Shown here: positions 19,172 through 27,000 of the stretch, piece after piece | Numbering within the stretch: position 1 is the stretch's first letter | Layout of the letters: each line of letters opens with the position of its first letter | Assembly: GCF_900187455.1 (NCBI RefSeq) | Contig: NZ_FYDX01000011.1 | Coordinates: 124,001-188,000 of the forward strand | Length of the DNA stretch: 64,000 nucleotides | From: Pseudomonas sp. Irchel 3E13 | GTDB lineage: Bacteria; Pseudomonadota; Gammaproteobacteria; Pseudomonadales; Pseudomonadaceae | Direction of reading: 5' to 3' | Translations under genes and position numbers: made by a program | Notes under the pieces: generated by a model | Told to the model about the DNA's origin: nothing | Seen by the model: the letters and a program-made list of their open reading frames with translations, nothing else | Databases searched by the model: none

Positions 19172-19684
19172 CACTACTCCTCGCGGGTCTTGTAATAAAA
19201 CCCTACCTTAACCGATGTTTGTCCGGCGAAGGAACCTCTACGCCACCCCGTGCCCCGTTGGACAGCGAGAAGAGCCTGATCGTTCTCGGGCAACTGAGCA
19301 CGTAACAAATAGTAGGCGCCCAACGCGGGGATGCTCAAGGTACTGGTCGGAAAATTTCCGCACTTGAGACCGGCCGACGATGCCAGCGGGCAACGTCCTG
19401 AGAACAGCAACCGGATGATCTAGTGCTTATGACGCAACCTGACATTTAAAGTCACCATTAGTTCAAGAAAAACTACTTTTACAAGAATGCGTTACAGCCT
19501 CCAGACGCAACAATTGCACGGTTTTCGCGGTTCCTGACTGTCAAGAGCAAGCGCGGCGCAATTTTTTTCCAATTCTTGCGCTCAGTCAGTTTACTTACTA
19601 CAAGTAATGGGTACTATGTACGCCGGCCAGTTTCTCTTTGTTGAGAGATGGCTCTTTAATAGAAAGTCCTTGAAGGGGAACACG
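19172..19684. other. Gene-free stretch upstream of oprI
   Basis: About 510 bp with no convincing gene. A 78-codon minus-strand frame at 19174-19410 has no family features. The second half is AT-rich for this genome and holds the probable oprI promoter and a 5' leader of about 60 bases. Confidence 0.6.
19590..19617 (+). promoter_or_regulatory. Probable oprI promoter
   Basis: TTTACT (19590-19595) and TACTAT (19612-19617) are separated by 16 bp, about 65 bp upstream of the oprI start, in an AT-rich stretch. Position and the expected high expression of oprI support it; the boxes are only approximate matches to consensus. Confidence 0.4.
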
Positions 19685-19936
19685 ATGAACAACGTTCTGA
19701 AATTCTCTGCTCTGGCTCTGGCCGCAGTTCTGGCTACCGGTTGCAGCAGCGTCTCCAAAGAAACCGAAGCTCGTCTGACTGCTACCGAAGACGCAGCAGC
19801 TCGTGCACAAGCTCGTGCTGACGAAGCGTATCGCAAAGCCGACGACGCTCTGGCTGCCGCTCAGAAGGCTCAGCAAACTGCTGACGAAGCCAACGAGCGC
19901 GCTCTGCGTATGCTGGAAAAAGCCAGCCGCAAGTAA
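19685..19936 (+). CDS. oprI: Major outer membrane lipoprotein OprI
   Basis: OprI, the Pseudomonas counterpart of Braun's lipoprotein, 83 aa. Signal sequence MNNVLKFSALALAAVLATG is followed by the lipobox ATGC with the acylated Cys20. The rest is one alanine-rich heptad coiled coil (for example ARAQARADEAYRKADDALAA) ending in LEKASRK, whose terminal lysine can be linked to peptidoglycan. AAGGGG lies before the ATG at 19685; an upstream in-frame extension is leader, not protein. A strong terminator follows. Its neighbour, an L,D-transpeptidase, belongs to the enzyme family that makes such links in enterics. Confidence 0.98.
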   Translation: MNNVLKFSALALAAVLATGCSSVSKETEARLTATEDAAARAQARADEAYRKADDALAAAQKAQQTADEANERALRMLEKASRK

Positions 19937-19961
19937 TAATCCTTCGGGGTTGTTATTTAGA

Positions 19962-19990
19962 AGCCGACCCACTTGTGGGTCGGCTTTTTT
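19962..19990 (+). terminator. Rho-independent terminator of oprI
   Basis: AGCCGACCCA-CTTG-TGGGTCGGCT with T run to 19990; ten perfect base pairs. Confidence 0.93.
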
Positions 19991-20067
19991 ATTGCCAGCA
20001 AGATAACAACACCCTCAAACGACAAGGCCCGCCATTAAGGCGGGCCTTGGTGTAACACCGATGAAAC

Positions 20068-21045
20068 TTACTGCTCTTGGTAAGGTGCGCTGGAAATGAT
20101 TGGCACTTCGCCACCTACCCCGTTCGGTACAGCAATTTCTACCGGCATGCCGTCTTCGGTCGCGACCACATCGCGAACCATGTCCCAGTTCATCTGCACG
20201 TTCTTGGCCAGGTCTTCACGCTTGAGCAGCGCGTTGATCACCGCGGTGTGCTTGTCCACCACCGACGGATCGCCCTTGTCGTCCAGCGGAGTGTGCGCCT
20301 CGAGGTAAACCTTGCCGCCACTCATGCCGAACTTGTACGGCTCGTTGATGATCCGCACTGGAGTACCCACTGGCGCCATCTTGGCCAGTTCCAGCACGTT
20401 GTTGTTGAACATGCGGAAGCAGCCGTGGCTGGTGCGCATGCCAATGCCGAACTTCTTGTTCGAGCCGTGGATCAGGTAGCCCGGCACGCCCAGGGTGAAC
20501 TTGAACGGACCTAGCGGGTTGTCCGGGCCGGCCGGCACCACGTTCGGCAGGGGGTCACCGTCAGCAGCGTGCTCGGCCTTGATCGAGGCCGGCGGGGTCC
20601 AGGTCGGGTTCGGCGTCTTGGCCGTCACCTTGGTCTGGGCGATGGGCGAACCCCAGCCTTCACGACCGATACCCAGCGGGTAGGTATGCACCACGTTCTC
20701 CCCTTTCGGGAAGTAGTACAGGCGGTACTCGGCGAGGTTGATGACGATGCCTTCGCGCGGGCCCGGCGGCAGGATGAAGCGGGTCGGCAGGATGATCTCG
20801 GTGCCGGCGCCCGGTAACCAGGGGTCGACACCCGGGTTGGCCGCGACCATTTCCAGGTAGCCCAGGTCACTGGCCGTGCCGATATCGGCGAAGGTGTCCT
20901 CGTACTTGGCCTTGATCACCTGGACCTGGCCAATGATGTCTTCGCCAGGTGGCGGCAGTGGGAACTCCAACGCGGCAACGGGACCTGCCGACAGCAGGGC
21001 GGCCAGGGACAGGCAACGGGTGACGGCGGGAAAGCGCGGCAACAT
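20068..21045 (-). CDS. Exported L,D-transpeptidase (YkuD domain)
   Basis: 325 aa from the ATG at 21045, opening with a signal peptide (MLPRFPAVTRCLSLAALLSA, cleavage near VAA-LEF). A LysM-like region (about residues 40-95) precedes the YkuD catalytic domain (about 100-240), in which HGSNKKFGIGMRTSHGCFRM holds the catalytic His and Cys. These periplasmic enzymes make 3-3 peptidoglycan cross-links or attach lipoproteins to peptidoglycan; its place beside oprI suggests the latter, as inference. Longer in-frame upstream sequence lacks a signal peptide and is rejected. Confidence 0.9.
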   Translation of the reverse strand: MLPRFPAVTRCLSLAALLSAGPVAALEFPLPPPGEDIIGQVQVIKAKYEDTFADIGTASDLGYLEMVAANPGVDPWLPGAGTEIILPTRFILPPGPREGIVINLAEYRLYYFPKGENVVHTYPLGIGREGWGSPIAQTKVTAKTPNPTWTPPASIKAEHAADGDPLPNVVPAGPDNPLGPFKFTLGVPGYLIHGSNKKFGIGMRTSHGCFRMFNNNVLELAKMAPVGTPVRIINEPYKFGMSGGKVYLEAHTPLDDKGDPSVVDKHTAVINALLKREDLAKNVQMNWDMVRDVVATEDGMPVEIAVPNGVGGEVPIISSAPYQEQ

Positions 21046-21148
21046 CCGGGAAATCCTTCGCAAATTCGGGGTGAAGGCGGCAATTGTACACCTCTGCCGA
21101 AACAATCGGGAGGCATCGCCGCTGGATGGTGAGAGGGCGGAGCGGTGC

Positions 21149-21430
21149 TTAAAGTTCCGGCCAGACAGGTCGCGTACCGCGGCGCTGGGCCTCGAGGATG
21201 GCCCGGCACAACGGGCACAGGCGGCGATCACGGTAAATCGTGTTCGGCACCCCCGACCAGCGCGGCTGCGCCGGTAGCAGGGTGCCGCACAGGGTGCGGT
21301 CGGCCGAGCCCGCCAGTTCGAGTTGACGGGCGACCAGATGCACACGGATTTCCTGGCAGGCGAAGAGATCGAGCTGTTCGTCAGGTTCGATCAATTGATA
21401 GGCATACAGGGACCAGGCGGGACGCGGCAT
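21149..21430 (-). CDS. Small conserved-looking protein with CPLC zinc-ribbon-like motif
   Basis: 93 aa from the ATG at 21430 (MPRPAWSLYAYQLIEPDEQL). I do not recognise a named family. It has four cysteines, two of them in the ending RLCPLCRAILEAQRRG and one in TLCGTLLPAQ, which could form a zinc ribbon. It lies between the L,D-transpeptidase and tesA, all on the minus strand, in a gap that would otherwise be about 440 bp. Codon use looks like its neighbours. Cytoplasmic, as no signal sequence is visible. Confidence 0.6.
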   Translation of the reverse strand: MPRPAWSLYAYQLIEPDEQLDLFACQEIRVHLVARQLELAGSADRTLCGTLLPAQPRWSGVPNTIYRDRRLCPLCRAILEAQRRGTRPVWPEL

Positions 21431-21486
21431 CGGGGGCTCCAAATCGGGGGCGCAACATTAGCCGAAAGCCGGTCACTATAAAAGCG

Positions 21487-22092
21487 TCAAAGCAGCGGTT
21501 TTATTGCCGGCCAGGCATTTTCCAGCAACCTGGACTGGCCCCCTTGCGCCGGATGGATGCCATCCGCCTGCATCAGTTCGGGAACACCCCCGACGCCCTC
21601 CAGGAAAAACGGCACCAGCGCGATGTTTTTCTGGGTAGCCACGTCGGTATAGACCTGAGCGAAGGCCTTGGTGTAACGCTGGCCATAGTTGGGCGGCAGT
21701 TGCATGCCCAGCAGCACGACCTTGGCCCCAGCCTTGCGGGACTGGTCTACCATCGAAGCAAGATTTTGTTGCAATTGCGCAGGAAGCTGTCCCCGCAGGC
21801 CGTCATTGCCTCCCAGTTCCAGCACCACCAGGCTCGGTTTGTGCGCTGCAAGCAGCGCCGGCAGCCGCGCCTGGCCTCCGGCACTGGTATCGCCACTGAT
21901 CGAGGCATTGACCACTTTGTCGCTGTAACCCTCGTTGCTGAGCCGCTGTTCCAGCAGCGCGACCCAGCCCTGTCGGGTATCCAGGCCAAAAGCGGCACTG
22001 ATACTATCGCCGACGATCAATACCGTACCCGCCGTTGCGCTCTGCGCCATGCACAGCAAGGCCAGACCAGCACTCAATAACCACACTCGCAT
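21487..22092 (-). CDS. tesA: Periplasmic esterase/thioesterase TesA (SGNH hydrolase)
   Basis: 201 aa beginning with a signal peptide (MRVWLLSAGLALLCMAQSAT, then AGTVLIV). The SGNH blocks are visible: VGDSISAAFG (block I Ser), SISGDTSAGG (block II), LELGGNDGLRG (block III Asn) and ADGIHPAQGG (block V Asp/His). TesA hydrolyses acyl thioesters and aryl esters in the periplasm. Two ATGs compete, 22092 and 22104. The earlier one would lie inside the start codon of the divergent ybbA gene; I take 22092 because it begins the signal peptide cleanly. Confidence 0.92.
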   Translation of the reverse strand: MRVWLLSAGLALLCMAQSATAGTVLIVGDSISAAFGLDTRQGWVALLEQRLSNEGYSDKVVNASISGDTSAGGQARLPALLAAHKPSLVVLELGGNDGLRGQLPAQLQQNLASMVDQSRKAGAKVVLLGMQLPPNYGQRYTKAFAQVYTDVATQKNIALVPFFLEGVGGVPELMQADGIHPAQGGQSRLLENAWPAIKPLL

Positions 22093-22102
22093 CGGATTCT
22101 CC

Positions 22103-22786
22103 ATGGGCCCCAGCATTCTCACTGCGCGGAACCTTAGCAAAGTGGTTCCCAGCGCGGAAGGCAACCTCACCATCCTCCACGAACTGTCCCTGGACCTCAA
22201 CGAAGGCGACAGCCTCGCCATCGTCGGCGCGTCCGGCTCGGGCAAGTCCACCCTGCTCGGCCTGCTGGCCGGGCTCGACCAGCCCAGCGCAGGCTCCGTC
22301 ACCCTGGCCGGCCACGACCTCGGCCCGCTGGACGAAGACCAGCGCGCCAAGGTGCGCGCCGAACACGTCGGTTTCGTGTTCCAGTCGTTCCAGTTGCTCG
22401 ACAGCCTCAACGCCCTGGAAAACGTCATGCTGCCGCTGGAGCTGGAAGGCCGCCGCGATGCCCGCGAGCACGCCCGCACCCTGCTGGAGCGGGTCGGCCT
22501 GGGCCAGCGCCTGAGCCATTCGCCGCGCCAGCTCTCCGGCGGCGAGCAACAACGGGTGGCGATCGCCCGGGCCTTCGCCGCCGAGCCGGATGTGCTGTTC
22601 GCCGACGAGCCAACCGGCAACCTCGACAGCCATACCGGTGAACGCATCAGCGACCTGCTGTTCGAACTGAACAAGGAGCGCGGCACCACCCTGGTGCTGG
22701 TGACCCACGACGAACGCCTGGCCCGGCGCTGCCGCCGCCAGATCCGCCTGGACGCCGGCCATCTGGTCAGCCCGATGGAGCCCTAG
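22103..22786 (+). CDS. ybbA: ABC transporter ATP-binding protein YbbA
   Basis: A LolD/MacB-type ATPase of 227 aa from the ATG at 22103. Walker A is VGASGSGKST, the signature LSGGEQQRVAIARA, Walker B VLFADEPTGNLD and the H-loop VTHDERLARR. It is followed without gap by the FtsX-like permease gene (stop TAG at 22784-22786, next ATG at 22787) and is divergent from tesA with only 10 bp between starts, the conserved tesA/ybbA/ybbP arrangement. Substrate is not established; lipids or hydrophobic molecules have been suggested for the family. Confidence 0.92.
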   Translation: MGPSILTARNLSKVVPSAEGNLTILHELSLDLNEGDSLAIVGASGSGKSTLLGLLAGLDQPSAGSVTLAGHDLGPLDEDQRAKVRAEHVGFVFQSFQLLDSLNALENVMLPLELEGRRDAREHARTLLERVGLGQRLSHSPRQLSGGEQQRVAIARAFAAEPDVLFADEPTGNLDSHTGERISDLLFELNKERGTTLVLVTHDERLARRCRRQIRLDAGHLVSPMEP

Positions 22787-25294
22787 ATGGCACGCCTGTC
22801 CTTTCTGCGCCTGTTCAACCTTGCTCTACGACAACTGCTGCGCGATGCCCGCGCCGGTGAACTGCGGGTGCTGTTCTTCGGCCTGCTGATCGCGGTGGCG
22901 GCGAGCACCGCCATCGGCTACTTCGGCGCCCGCCTCAACGGCGCCATGCTGCTACGCGCGACAGAATTCCTCGGCGCCGATCTAGTGCTGCAAGGCAGCT
23001 CGCCGGCCAGCGCCGAGCAGATCGACCGCGGCACCGCGCTGGGCCTGGCCCATGCGCGGGTGGTTGAATTCTCCAGCGTGATTGCCACCGACAACGGTAT
23101 CCAGTTGTCCAGCGTCAAGGCCGCCGACGCAGCCTATCCGTTGCGTGGCGAACTGCGCAGCGCGCCCGAGCCTTACGCCGCCGAAACCACAGGCGGCGGC
23201 CCGGCCTCCGGCGAAGCCTGGGCCGAGCCGCGCTTGCTGGCGGCCCTCGACCTGAAGATCGGCGACAGCATCGACGTCGGCATGAAAACCCTGCGCCTGA
23301 GCCGGGTGCTGACCTACGAACCGGACCGCGCCGGCAATTTCTACAGCCTGACCCCACGGGTGATGATCAACCTCGCCGACCTCGACGCCACCGGCGTGGT
23401 CCAGCCCGGCAGTCGGGTGACCTACCGCGAACTGTGGCGCGGCGACAACCTGATACTCGCCGACTACCGCCAGGCGCTCGAAGCCACCCTGGCGCCCAAC
23501 CAGCGCCTGCGCGATGCCCGCGACGGCAACCAGCAGGTCGGCGGCGCCCTGGGCAAGGCCGAGCGCTACCTGAACATGGCCAGCCTGGTCGCGGTGCTCC
23601 TGGCCGGTGTGGCCGTGGCGCTGTCCGCCAGCCGCTTCGCCGTGCGACGCTTCGATGCCAGCGCCCTGCTGCGTTGCCTGGGTCTGTCGCGGCGTCAGGC
23701 GCTGAGCCTGTTCTGCCTGCAACTGGCGATCCTCGGCAGCCTCGCCGCCCTGGCCGGCGCCCTGCTCGGCTGGCTGGCGCAATTGGGCTTGTTCGCCCTG
23801 CTCGACGGCCTGCTGCCGGCGGAGATTCCCGACGGCGGCATCACCCCGGCGCTGGCCGGGATCGCCACCGGCCTGGTCGCCCTCGCCGGCTTCGCCCTGC
23901 CCCCGCTCGCCGCGCTGGGCCGGGTTCCGCCACTGCGGGTGCTGCGTCGCGATCTGCTGCCGGTGCCGGCGAGCAGTTGGCTGGTCTACGGCGCGGCGAT
24001 CCTCGCCCTCGGCCTGATCATGTGGCGCTTGAGCCTCGACCTGCTGCTGACCTTCGCCCTGCTCGGTGGCGGCCTGATCGCCGCGCTGTTGCTGGGCGGC
24101 CTGCTCCTGCTCGGTTTGCGCAGCCTGCGCCGCTTGCTGGCCGGAGCGCCGCTGGCCTGGCGACTGGGCCTCGGACAACTGCTGCGCCACCCGCTGGCGG
24201 CGGCCGGCCAATCGCTGGCATTCGGCCTGATCCTGTTGGCGATGGGCCTGATCACCCTGCTGCGCATCGAGTTGCTGGACACCTGGCACAACCAGTTGCC
24301 CGAAGATGCGCCCAACTATTTCGTGCTGAATATCCTGCCGGACGACAAGGCCAGCTTCGCCAGCCAACTGGAAGGCTTCTCCAGCCATGCCGCGCCGCTT
24401 TATCCGGTGATCCCCGGCCGCCTGACGCAAATCAACGGCGAGGCGGTGAACCAGATCGTCAGCAAGGAATCCACCGGCGACCGCGCAGTGCAACGTGACC
24501 TGAGCCTGACCTGGGCAGCCGACCTGCCCGAAAGCAACAGCCTCAGCGCCGGACAGTGGTGGCAGGGCCAACCGGCGGCGGACGCGCTGCCCGGCGTGTC
24601 GGTGGAGTCGGAGCTGGCGGAAAGCCTCAAGCTCAAACTGGGCGACCGCCTGACCTTCGTCATCGGCGGGGAGGAGCGTGAGGCCCAGGTCAGCAGCCTG
24701 CGCACGGTCAACTGGGACAGCTTCCAGCCGAACTTCTACATGATCTTCCAGCCCGGCACCCTGCAGGGACTGCCGACCACCTACCTGACCAGCTTCTACC
24801 TCGCACCGGGTAACGACCAGCAAGTGGTGGCCCTGTCCCGCGCCTTCCCGGCGACCACCATCCTTCCGGTCGATGCCTTGCTGGAGCAACTGCGCAGCAT
24901 CCTCGCGCAGGTCACCCTGGCGGTGCAGTACGTGCTGCTGTTTGTGCTCGCGGCCGGGCTGGCGGTGTTGTTCGCCGGCCTGCAGGCGACCCTCGACGAG
25001 CGCATCCGCCAGGGCGCCCTGCTTCGTGCACTGGGCGCAGGCCGGGCCTTGTTGGTCAAGGCGCGGCGGATCGAGTTCGGCCTGCTCGGCGCGGCCAGCG
25101 GCCTGCTCGCGGCGATCGGTTGCGAGCTGATTACCTGGGTGCTCTACCGCTTCGCCTTCGACCTGCACTGGAGCCCGCACCCGTCGCTGCTCCTGCTGCC
25201 GCTGGCCGGCGCGCTGCTGGTCGGCGGTGCCGGCGTGGTCGGCACCCGCCGCGCGCTCAACGCCAGCCCGCTGACGGTGCTGCGCGAAGGCTGA
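22787..25294 (+). CDS. ybbP: ABC transporter permease YbbP (FtsX-like)
   Basis: An inner-membrane protein of 835 aa. A helix near residues 25-48 is followed by a periplasmic MacB-like domain. Clusters of helices then lie around 265-290, 310-345, 360-380, 398-460 and 475-500, followed by a second periplasmic region (about 505-700) and a final FtsX bundle (about 715-830) that includes YVLLFVLAAGLAVLFAGL. The duplicated FtsX layout is that of YbbP. It forms a transporter with YbbA and is translationally coupled to it. A GC-rich hairpin follows the stop. Confidence 0.92.
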   Translation: MARLSFLRLFNLALRQLLRDARAGELRVLFFGLLIAVAASTAIGYFGARLNGAMLLRATEFLGADLVLQGSSPASAEQIDRGTALGLAHARVVEFSSVIATDNGIQLSSVKAADAAYPLRGELRSAPEPYAAETTGGGPASGEAWAEPRLLAALDLKIGDSIDVGMKTLRLSRVLTYEPDRAGNFYSLTPRVMINLADLDATGVVQPGSRVTYRELWRGDNLILADYRQALEATLAPNQRLRDARDGNQQVGGALGKAERYLNMASLVAVLLAGVAVALSASRFAVRRFDASALLRCLGLSRRQALSLFCLQLAILGSLAALAGALLGWLAQLGLFALLDGLLPAEIPDGGITPALAGIATGLVALAGFALPPLAALGRVPPLRVLRRDLLPVPASSWLVYGAAILALGLIMWRLSLDLLLTFALLGGGLIAALLLGGLLLLGLRSLRRLLAGAPLAWRLGLGQLLRHPLAAAGQSLAFGLILLAMGLITLLRIELLDTWHNQLPEDAPNYFVLNILPDDKASFASQLEGFSSHAAPLYPVIPGRLTQINGEAVNQIVSKESTGDRAVQRDLSLTWAADLPESNSLSAGQWWQGQPAADALPGVSVESELAESLKLKLGDRLTFVIGGEEREAQVSSLRTVNWDSFQPNFYMIFQPGTLQGLPTTYLTSFYLAPGNDQQVVALSRAFPATTILPVDALLEQLRSILAQVTLAVQYVLLFVLAAGLAVLFAGLQATLDERIRQGALLRALGAGRALLVKARRIEFGLLGAASGLLAAIGCELITWVLYRFAFDLHWSPHPSLLLLPLAGALLVGGAGVVGTRRALNASPLTVLREG

Positions 25295-25304
25295 GCCCTG
25301 CGTG

Positions 25305-25350
25305 CCCGCCACCGGCAGCCTGTACCGCTGCCGGTTCGGCGGGTACTCTT
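25305..25350 (+). terminator. Probable terminator after ybbP
   Basis: CCGGCAGC (25312-25319) pairs with GCTGCCGG (25327-25334), extended by CCCGCC / GGCGGG, and is followed by TACTCTTT. It lies between ybbP and greB; the T tract is interrupted. Confidence 0.5.
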
Positions 25351-25385
25351 TGCGGCCTGACGTATCGCCCGCCCAGGAGAAGGCA

Positions 25386-25859
25386 TTGGCTACCAACATC
25401 ATCACCCGAAAAGGCCATGAGGCGCTGAAGGCGGAGCTGGATCACCTCTGGCGCGTGTACCGCCCCGAAATCACTCAGAAAGTCACCTGGGCCGCCTCCC
25501 TTGGCGACCGCAGCGAAAACGCCGACTACCAGTACAACAAGAAACTGCTGCGCGAAATCGACCGCCGCGTGCGCTATCTGCGCAAGCGCCTGGAAGACGT
25601 GAAAGTGGTGGACTACCGCGCAGAGCAGGAAGGCAAGGTGTTCTTCGGCGCCTGGGTGGAGATCGAGAACGACGCCGGCGAGCAGATGAAATTCCGCATC
25701 GTCGGCTATGACGAGATCTATGGCCGTAACGACTACATCTCGGTGGACTCACCCATGGCCCGCGCCCTCCTGAAGAAAGAAGAAGGCGACGAGGTGGTGG
25801 TGCAGACGCCGAGTGGCGAGGCGGTCTGGTACGTGAACAGCATCAGCTATCCACAGTGA
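25386..25859 (+). CDS. greB: Transcript cleavage factor GreB
   Basis: 157 aa from a TTG codon at 25386, with AGGAGAAGG just upstream. The protein reads MATNIITRKGHEALKAELDH. GreB rescues backtracked RNA polymerase by stimulating cleavage of the nascent RNA. The N-terminal coiled coil includes the acidic tip ASLGDRSENADYQYNKK, where the D-SEN residues are the catalytic carboxylates, and the C-terminal FKBP-like domain contains GYDEIYGRNDYISVDSPMAR. Features that distinguish GreB from GreA, such as the extra YNKKLLREIDRRVR basic patch, are present. Family length is 158 aa. Confidence 0.93.
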   Translation: MATNIITRKGHEALKAELDHLWRVYRPEITQKVTWAASLGDRSENADYQYNKKLLREIDRRVRYLRKRLEDVKVVDYRAEQEGKVFFGAWVEIENDAGEQMKFRIVGYDEIYGRNDYISVDSPMARALLKKEEGDEVVVQTPSGEAVWYVNSISYPQ

Positions 25860-25883
25860 CGCTTCGCCGCCGCGGCAACGACC

Positions 25884-26192
25884 TCAGGCGCGGGTAATCA
25901 GCCCTTGGCGGGCGATGCGGGTCAGGTGGCCGATCATTTCGGCGGCGTCTTCGCGGGCTGGCGACTGCACCACGGCGAGGTCGAAACGGTCATTGGCGTA
26001 GTCGGCGAGGGACGCAACGTTATCGACGAACTGGATCAACAATGCGGTAGCGCGGCCTTTGCGACGAGGCCAGCCATCGAGGAGGCGAACGAGGGTGGGT
26101 TGGTGCGGACCGATCAGCAGGACGCGCGGGGCGCGGGCCGACTGGCTGGAAGACAGGGGGGTCAGACAGACAATGGAACGTGGGCAACTCAT
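25884..26192 (-). CDS. Uncharacterised protein of 102 aa, receiver-like end
   Basis: I do not recognise a named family. From the ATG at 26192 the protein reads MSCPRSIVCLTPLSSSQSAR. It then has a hydrophobic-strand region (APRVLLIGPHQPTLVRLLDG) and a pattern of alternating strands and helices (RFDLAVVQSPAREDAAEMIG) that recalls a degenerate response-regulator receiver. It converges with greB (24 bp between stops). GGAG lies 11 bases upstream of the ATG; an upstream in-frame start at 26246 is less likely. Probably a real gene given its neat place and codon use. Confidence 0.55.
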   Translation of the reverse strand: MSCPRSIVCLTPLSSSQSARAPRVLLIGPHQPTLVRLLDGWPRRKGRATALLIQFVDNVASLADYANDRFDLAVVQSPAREDAAEMIGHLTRIARQGLITRA

Positions 26193-26426
26193 GGAGTCAT
26201 ATTCTCCGCCTCGCAGATCCCGCTGGGCTGCGGTGGGAGGCATCACCGAACCAGCGTTTTAGCGGTATTCGGATCACCTCGAAGGGCTCTCCTGCGCCCC
26301 GCAAGTAGCTGTTTAAATCGGCGCAAGTGCGAATCCTAGAGAAGCGGCTGGCGGACTGTCAACACGACTTATGGCAAAAGGCTTACATCTGCCAGCCTCA
26401 TCCGGGCATCGCTTGTGGGAGCGAGC

Positions 26427-26459
26427 TTGCCCGGGGACCGCAATTCGGCCCCCGGGCAA
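26427..26459. repeat. Inverted repeat downstream of the doxX-like gene
   Basis: TTGCCCGGGG (26427-26436) and CCCCGGGCAA (26450-26459), preceded on the plus strand by TGTGGGAGCGAGC, which resembles the REP core. It lies 4 bp past the DoxX stop and may act as its terminator although no T run follows. Confidence 0.5.
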
Positions 26460-26463
26460 ACCT

Positions 26464-26898
26464 TCAACTCTTGGAGATGGCCGCATCCACCGAAGCCCGC
26501 CCTGCCCCTTCGAACAGCACCGCCACCGCGCCACCCAGCAGCGCCAGGGCGAACTCATAACCGTTGTTGGCCATGAACAGGCCGTTGTGGATGTGTACCG
26601 AGAAGATCGCCACCAGCAACAGGCCGATCAGCGCCACCGCCGCCGGCCGTGCCAGCAGGCCGATCACCAGGGCCAGGCCGCCGAAGAATTCGGCGCCGCC
26701 GGACAAGGCCGCCATCAGGGTGCCGGGGGTCAGGCCGAGGCTTTCCATGAACTGCGCGGTGCCCGCCAGGCCGCCGCCGCCAAACCAGCCGAACAGCTTC
26801 TGCGAACCGTGAGCCATGAAGATGATGCCGACGAAGATGCGCAGGACGGTCATACCCCAGCCAGCGCGGGTGGTCATTACGGAATGGAGGGCGTTCAT
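26464..26898 (-). CDS. DoxX family membrane protein
   Basis: 144 aa with four predicted transmembrane helices: about residues 15-35 (MTVLRIFVGIIFMAHGSQKL), 55-80, 85-105 (AAVALIGLLLVAIFSVHIHN) and 115-135. The RIFVGIIFMAHGSQKLFGWFGG start is the usual DoxX/SURF4-like pattern. Members are inner-membrane proteins linked to oxidative or quinone stress, but the specific role is not known. AAGGA lies before the ATG at 26898. It stands alone between convergent and tandem neighbours. Confidence 0.87.
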   Translation of the reverse strand: MNALHSVMTTRAGWGMTVLRIFVGIIFMAHGSQKLFGWFGGGGLAGTAQFMESLGLTPGTLMAALSGGAEFFGGLALVIGLLARPAAVALIGLLLVAIFSVHIHNGLFMANNGYEFALALLGGAVAVLFEGAGRASVDAAISKS

Positions 26899-27000
26899 GC
26901 TGTGTTCCTTACAAGGTGTGATGTGGTGTTGGCGCCATAATAATCATATTACTCAATATGAAAATCGCAATTGACCCATCATTAGAATCGAATAATTTGA

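Noticed and set aside
19174..19410. Possible 78-aa minus-strand gene upstream of oprI
   Set aside because: No ribosome site or family feature and irregular composition; it lies where the upstream region of oprI is expected.
22982..25405. 807-codon minus-strand frame opposite ybbP
   Set aside because: Gln/Arg/Gly-rich shadow frame; ybbP on the plus strand has a coherent membrane topology and is coupled to ybbA.
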